64,000 nucleotides of DNA, taken from assembly GCA_900316685.1 (NCBI GenBank), contig ONDS01000005.1, forward strand, positions 1 to 64,000, given 5' to 3'. Made by a program: the position numbers and the translations under genes. Each line of letters starts with the position of its first letter. Within the stretch, counting starts at the first letter, position 1. The notes beneath the pieces were generated by a model, which did not search any database, was not told the origin of the DNA, and worked only from the letters and a program-made list of their open reading frames with translations. Positions 59,200 through 64,000 of the stretch are shown here, piece by piece. This stretch comes from an uncultured Prevotellaceae bacterium. Its GTDB lineage: Bacteria; Bacteroidota; Bacteroidia; Bacteroidales; Bacteroidaceae.

Positions 59200-61620
59200 A
59201 TGAAAAAAATGTTTCGCTGTTCATTGTCTTGCCTGGCACTGTTCGTTTGCCTTTTTTCCTATGCTGCCGACCGTTTCGTCAATTTCAGCGGTCAGGGATG
59301 GTGCCTCAACGAGGGAAATCGTGTGGCGGTGTTTCTTGATACCGACGACAAGGGCGTGCGTATAGCCGCCGACAACCTCCTCTCCGATATTGCCAAGGTT
59401 TGCGGTGCCAAAGCCTCCATCACCTCACAGCGCGACGATGCCAAAATCATCGTGGCCATCGACAAGAAGATGAAGGCCCGTGAGAAATACATCATCTCCA
59501 TCGACGGTCAACGCATCAACATCACGGGAAGCGACAAGCGGGGAGCCATCTACGGCATCTACGAGCTGTCGAGCCAGATGGGCGTGTCGCCCTGGTATTA
59601 CTGGGCCGATGTGCCCGTGGAGAAGCACGACCGTATTTGCCTCATCCCCGGCTCCTACACCGACGGCGAACCGGCGGTTCGTTACCGCGGACTGTTCCTC
59701 AACGATGAGGCTCCCTGTCTCACCTCGTGGGTGAAGAACACGTTCGGCACCAACTACGGAGGCCATGAGTTCTACGCCAAGGTGTTTGAACTCATCCTCC
59801 GACTGAAAGGCAATTTCCTCTGGCCTGCCATGTGGTCATGGGCCTTTTATGCCGACGACCCGCTCAATTCGAAGACAGCCGACGAGATGGGTGTCGTCAT
59901 CGGCACCTCGCACCACGAACCCATGGGGCGCAACCACCAGGAATGGGCACGCCATCGCAGCGAATACGGCGCATGGAACTACCGCACCAACAAGGCGGTG
60001 CTCGACCGATTCTTCCGCGAGGGCATAGAAAGGCTCAAGAACACCGAGGATGTCGTGACCATCGGCATGCGTGGCGATGGCGACGAGGCGATGAGCGAGG
60101 ATGCCGATACCAAGCTGTTGCTCGACATCGTCAACAACCAGCGCCGCATCATCAAGGAGGTGACGGGCCGTCCCGCCAAGGAAACACCGCAGGTGTGGGC
60201 ATTATATAAAGAGGTGCTCGACTATTACGACAAGGGCATGCGTGTGCCCGACGATGTGATCATGTTGCTCTGCGACGACAACTGGGGCAACGTGCGCCGC
60301 GTGCCCTCCGCCAAGGAACGCAAGCACCCCGGCGGCTGGGGACTCTATTATCATGTCGATTACGTGGGTGCGCCGCGCAACACCAAATGGCTCAACGTCA
60401 CACCCATACAGAATATGTGGGAGCAACTCACCCTGGCCACCGAATATGGCATCGACCGCATGTGGATACTCAACGTGGGCGACCTCAAACCCATGGAATA
60501 TCCCATCCAGCTGTTCATGGACATGGCATGGAAGGGAGGGGAGACCATCCCCGACCATACCCTGGCATTCTGCCGCGCCACCTTCGGAGAGGAAAGGGCA
60601 CAGGAGGCGGCTCGCTTGCTCAACCTCTGTTGTAAGTACAACGGACGGATCTCGGCAGAGATGCTCGACCGCAACACCTACAACCTCGCCTCGGGTGAGT
60701 GGGAGAGGGTGGTGGCCGACTACGACCGTCTGGAGATGGAAGCACTCAGGCTGTTCGCCACACTACCGGCTGAATACCACGATGCTTACCAACAGATCAT
60801 CCTCTTCCCCATACAGGCCATGGCCAATATCTATCGGATGTACTATGCACAGGCTATGAACCACCGGCTCTATGCCGAGGGCAACCCCGAGGCCAACCGC
60901 TGGGCCGACCAGGTGGAGGAGACCTTCCGTCGTGACTCGGTACTCTGTGCGGCTTACAACCATGATTTCGCCAATGGCAAGTGGAACGGCATGATGACAC
61001 AGAAGCACATCGGCTACAAGAGTTGGAACGACGACTTCGCTCCTGGCAATGTCATGCCCGAGGTGAAGCGGCTGACCGTGGCCGAGGCCTCCAATGTGTT
61101 CGCCGAGAAGGAGGGTTACGTGGCCATCGAGGCTGAACATTATTATTCCAAGGTGGATGCCCAGGACGCGCAGTGGACCGTCATCCCCTTCCTGGGGCGC
61201 ACACTCAGCGGTATCTCGCTCCGGCCCTATACCAAACCTGTGGAGGGGGCGGCACTCAACTACCGCTTCACCACGACGAATAATATCCAGCGGGTGATGG
61301 TGGTCGTCAAGTCGACGCTTGACTTCCTCAATCAGGGAGGATTGCGCTACCGCGTGACGCTCGACGACGGACAACCGCAAGTCGTCAACTTCAACCATAA
61401 CTTGAACGAGGCACCGGAAAACATCTATTCCATCTATTATCCCACCGTGGCGCGTAGGGTGGTGGAGAGCACCGTACCCCTGACGGCTGCACCGGGCAAC
61501 CACACCCTCCGCATCGAACCCCTCGACCCGGCCATCGTCTTCGAGAATGTGGTTGTCGACTGCGGCGGCTATCAGCCCTCATACCTCCACGGTCAGGAAT
61601 CGCCAAGGAAGCAGGAGTGA
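59200..61620 (+). CDS. GH115 xylan alpha-1,2-glucuronidase
   Basis: The product has 806 residues with signal peptide MKKMFRCSLSCLALFVCLFSYA. An N-terminal domain (RGAIYGIYELSSQMGVSPWYYWADVPVE) leads into the TIM barrel with VRYRGLFLNDEAPCLTSW, KGNFLWPAMWSWAF, GTSHHEPMGRNHQEW and VTIGMRGDGDEAM; a helical domain and a C-terminal beta-sandwich follow (about 640-790). These enzymes remove 4-O-methyl-glucuronic acid from xylan, including internal positions. It lies 56 bases upstream of an HTCS regulator, a pairing that suggests glucuronoxylan sensing and use. Confidence 0.94.
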   Translation: MKKMFRCSLSCLALFVCLFSYAADRFVNFSGQGWCLNEGNRVAVFLDTDDKGVRIAADNLLSDIAKVCGAKASITSQRDDAKIIVAIDKKMKAREKYIISIDGQRINITGSDKRGAIYGIYELSSQMGVSPWYYWADVPVEKHDRICLIPGSYTDGEPAVRYRGLFLNDEAPCLTSWVKNTFGTNYGGHEFYAKVFELILRLKGNFLWPAMWSWAFYADDPLNSKTADEMGVVIGTSHHEPMGRNHQEWARHRSEYGAWNYRTNKAVLDRFFREGIERLKNTEDVVTIGMRGDGDEAMSEDADTKLLLDIVNNQRRIIKEVTGRPAKETPQVWALYKEVLDYYDKGMRVPDDVIMLLCDDNWGNVRRVPSAKERKHPGGWGLYYHVDYVGAPRNTKWLNVTPIQNMWEQLTLATEYGIDRMWILNVGDLKPMEYPIQLFMDMAWKGGETIPDHTLAFCRATFGEERAQEAARLLNLCCKYNGRISAEMLDRNTYNLASGEWERVVADYDRLEMEALRLFATLPAEYHDAYQQIILFPIQAMANIYRMYYAQAMNHRLYAEGNPEANRWADQVEETFRRDSVLCAAYNHDFANGKWNGMMTQKHIGYKSWNDDFAPGNVMPEVKRLTVAEASNVFAEKEGYVAIEAEHYYSKVDAQDAQWTVIPFLGRTLSGISLRPYTKPVEGAALNYRFTTTNNIQRVMVVVKSTLDFLNQGGLRYRVTLDDGQPQVVNFNHNLNEAPENIYSIYYPTVARRVVESTVPLTAAPGNHTLRIEPLDPAIVFENVVVDCGGYQPSYLHGQESPRKQE

Positions 61621-61675
61621 CACCCAATCACCCTTCCCCGCCCTCTTGATCATTCCGACTATAATTGTCTTGTCT

Positions 61676-64000
61676 ATGAAGAAACAACTGTTATATTGCC
61701 TATTCTCTCTTTGCCTGATGGCCATGCCGGCAAAGGCCGACAATGGCGTGTTCTACACCGCCGATAAGTTGTCGAGCAGTATGATAGACTATATCACCCA
61801 GGATAGTTACGGCTATATCTGGGTGGCTACCTTATATGGCCTGAATAGGTTTGATGGTTATCGGTTCACACATTATTTCACAGACAAGAACGATTCGACA
61901 ACCGTACAGGACAATGATATCACCCGTCTGCTCGTCGACAGCCAGCATCGGCTGTGGATCGGCTCAGCCACGGGACTCAGTCGCTTCGACTATGAGCGTA
62001 ACTGCTTCGTACGCTATCCTTTCCCCGAGGGCATCAAGCCGAGGGTGGAATACCTGATGGAGGATTCCGAGGGCGATGTGCTTATCACCACGGCTGGCTA
62101 TGGCATGTTCGCCGTCAGACAGGGCAAGGACGTGATAACCCATGAGACACAGTTCTCGCGGCGTAAGAGCAACGACTTCATGGGCATTCTCTTCGAGGAT
62201 GAGCGGCATAACCTCTGGCGAGGGTATCAAACGGATACCATCACACGCATCAAGGTCAACGCCCTGCAACCCACGGCACAGAAAGATTTCGCGTCGCCTT
62301 ACGGTCCGGTCATTGCCTTCCTCAAACCCGACTCACGGGGTTTTCTCGCTGTCTGCATGTATGGCATCCTGCGCTACGACTATGCCACAGGCCAACTGTC
62401 CGAATCGGAGTTCGACCTGTCGGCTCTCGGAGGCGAGGTGTCCATACGAAGCGCGCTCGTCGACCATGTGGGCAATATCTATTTAGGTTCGTCGGGGCGC
62501 GGTCTGTTCATCATCCCCATGGGCGAGAAAACACTTCGTCAATTGGAAAGTGGGAATGGGAAAAACGATATCACGTCCACCAATGTCAACCACATATTCG
62601 AAGACAAAGACCAGAATATCTGGGTGAGTTGCTATAAAAAGGGACTGTTCGAGATGAACAAAGGCAAGGATGCCTTCGCCACCTGGAAATTCTCCGACCA
62701 GCATTTCGTCTTGGGCAGTGGCGTGTCGAGTGTGGCGCTCGGCGATGACGGTGGCCTGTGGTGTACGGTGCAGAAAAGTGGCATCTACCATTTCGACCGC
62801 TACGGCAAGATCACCCCCGCACCTCATTCGCCGGCGGGTGCCAACTGTATCTACCGCGACCGGAAGGGCAATTACTGGGTGGGCAGCGAGAAAGTGCTCT
62901 ATAGCTATCATCCCTCTACGGGTGCCAGCGTGCCCAAACTCAATGTCGACGGATGGGGCATCAACTGTATGGCCGACGATGGCGAAGGGGTGCTCTATAT
63001 CTGCAACTACGGCAAGGGCTTGTGTATTTACAATACCGCCACGGGCGAGACGAAGCAGCTGTCGATGTACCAGACGGACAGCAAAAAGGGTGCTCTATGC
63101 AACGACTGGGTCAAGGCGTTGCTGCTCGACAGTCACGGCTTGCTCTGGATAGCCACGGTCAATGGCCTGTGCGTGATGAATCCCGCCGATGGCAACTTCA
63201 AGGTCTTTGGGTGGGAGGTGCAACTGTCTGGCGTGCAGTGCTTTGCGCTCTGCGAATACGAAGGCGTCATCCTCATAGGCACCGACAAAGGACTCTATCA
63301 ATACGACCGCAAGCAGAACAAGGTGATAGAGGTGGATGGGTCGGAAGAGATAGAGAACAAGCCGGTGTATTCCATCATCGCTTCACGTAACGGCGACCTA
63401 TGGATGAGTTCCGCCAATGGCATCTGGCAGTACGAACGCAAGGGGAAACGTTATATCCTGCATGCTTCGGGCAGTGGGTTGGACACGCGTGAGTTCACCC
63501 TCGGCGCTTTTGCGCGGGCCACCGACGACAGGATATTCTTCGGCAGCAATGAGGGCATAGCCGCCTTCTACCCCGACGAGGTGGCCGCCAGCAGTGGCGA
63601 CCTGCATGGCGAAATCTTTCTTACCAACTTCACCATCGATGGCAAGTCGGTGGGATGTCTGACCGACGAGTTCGTCATTCCCTACGACCAGAATTCCTTC
63701 GCCATGGAGTTTTCCATGCTCACCTTCCGCAATGCCGACAACATCAGCTTCGAATACCGGGTGAACGGCGGAGCATGGCGCCCCATGGACAATGGGGCGA
63801 ACGGGGTGACGTTCAACAGGATGAAGCCCGGCAAGTACGTCATCGAGGTGAGGGCTGCGAGCAATGGCGGACATTCCGAGAAGACCTGCAAGGTGACCGT
63901 AAGGGTCAGGGCGCCGTGGTATGCCTCCACCTGGGCGTATGTCTTCTATGCCTTGGCCATCCTCGCTTTGGTGGGCCTGTTCCTCTTCTACAGGGAACGC
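61676..64000 (+). CDS. Hybrid two-component sensor/regulator (HTCS), partial
   Basis: The frame is open from ATG 61676 to the window edge, 775 codons, so the kinase, receiver and AraC parts lie outside. A signal peptide (MKKQLLYCLFSLCLMAMPAKA) is followed by two seven-bladed-type propellers made of Reg_prop units (DSYGYIWVATLYGLNRFD, DSQHRLWIGSATGLSRFD, DSHGLLWIATVNGLCVMN) to about residue 620. A Y_Y_Y domain (about 670-748) and a membrane helix (WAYVFYALAILALVGLFLFY, about 751-771) follow. HTCS proteins sense oligosaccharides in the periplasm and activate glycan loci. The position 56 bases after GH115 suggests a xylan-derived ligand. Confidence 0.93.
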   Translation, partial: MKKQLLYCLFSLCLMAMPAKADNGVFYTADKLSSSMIDYITQDSYGYIWVATLYGLNRFDGYRFTHYFTDKNDSTTVQDNDITRLLVDSQHRLWIGSATGLSRFDYERNCFVRYPFPEGIKPRVEYLMEDSEGDVLITTAGYGMFAVRQGKDVITHETQFSRRKSNDFMGILFEDERHNLWRGYQTDTITRIKVNALQPTAQKDFASPYGPVIAFLKPDSRGFLAVCMYGILRYDYATGQLSESEFDLSALGGEVSIRSALVDHVGNIYLGSSGRGLFIIPMGEKTLRQLESGNGKNDITSTNVNHIFEDKDQNIWVSCYKKGLFEMNKGKDAFATWKFSDQHFVLGSGVSSVALGDDGGLWCTVQKSGIYHFDRYGKITPAPHSPAGANCIYRDRKGNYWVGSEKVLYSYHPSTGASVPKLNVDGWGINCMADDGEGVLYICNYGKGLCIYNTATGETKQLSMYQTDSKKGALCNDWVKALLLDSHGLLWIATVNGLCVMNPADGNFKVFGWEVQLSGVQCFALCEYEGVILIGTDKGLYQYDRKQNKVIEVDGSEEIENKPVYSIIASRNGDLWMSSANGIWQYERKGKRYILHASGSGLDTREFTLGAFARATDDRIFFGSNEGIAAFYPDEVAASSGDLHGEIFLTNFTIDGKSVGCLTDEFVIPYDQNSFAMEFSMLTFRNADNISFEYRVNGGAWRPMDNGANGVTFNRMKPGKYVIEVRAASNGGHSEKTCKVTVRVRAPWYASTWAYVFYALAILALVGLFLFYRER

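Overview
This window comes from a Bacteroidota chromosome, most likely a Prevotellaceae member (Prevotella/Segatella-like); no marker gene fixes the species. The grounds are promoters of the TAnnTTTG type with an upstream TTTG about 19-20 bases away, secreted proteins ending in type IX sorting-like tails, lipoproteins with acidic tails after the lipid cysteine, a hybrid two-component sensor, and a plant-glycan enzyme repertoire without secretion-pathway alternatives. Intergenic DNA is unusually rich in short tandem and dispersed repeats.

Left part (1-16 kb, minus strand): two vitamin B12 transcription units. A cobalamin riboswitch with its own promoter (15.57-15.77 kb) leads btuB, a btuG-like surface lipoprotein, a PKD-like surface protein and a roughly 2170-residue multi-domain secreted protein. 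A second cobalamin riboswitch (4.3-4.5 kb) leads a large dockerin-bearing secreted protein that runs off the left edge; its leader carries 49-bp tandem repeats and a palindromic element.

16.3-19.6 kb (plus): a four-gene operon of unknown function (two small EF-hand/LRR secreted proteins, a WG-repeat-like protein with a Cys/His knot, a small membrane protein). 19.6-20.6 kb: a PIN toxin-antitoxin pair lying exactly between tRNA-Arg and a 55-bp copy of that tRNA's 3' part, the geometry of an integrated element.

20.7-26.6 kb (plus): GH2, GH9 and GH43 enzymes. 26.6-31.2 kb (minus): a TPR/degenerate protease protein, recN and porD. 31.4-39.9 kb (plus): a beta-mannan pathway, GH5 and GH26 mannanases, CE7 esterase, GH130 mannosylglucose phosphorylase, a GPH sugar transporter with an unusual insertion and a cellobiose 2-epimerase. 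Mannan is cut outside or in the periplasm, the disaccharide is imported, epimerised and phosphorolysed.

39.9-46.9 kb: a defence region of lower GC. It holds a DpnII-type (predicted GATC) R-M operon with dpnD, preceded by a large nested inverted repeat, then a second, opposite-strand R-M pair (Eco47II-like nuclease and an HTH-bearing cytosine methylase). That second pair is bounded by 109-bp direct repeats of the 3' end of the neighbouring GH127 gene, the footprint of insertion with long target duplication.

46.9-64 kb: GH127 arabinofuranosidase, deoD, butyrate kinase, a type IX-type adhesin-like protein, small envelope proteins, a carboxylesterase, a lipoprotein, GH115 xylan alpha-glucuronidase and the start of an HTCS regulator that runs off the right edge.
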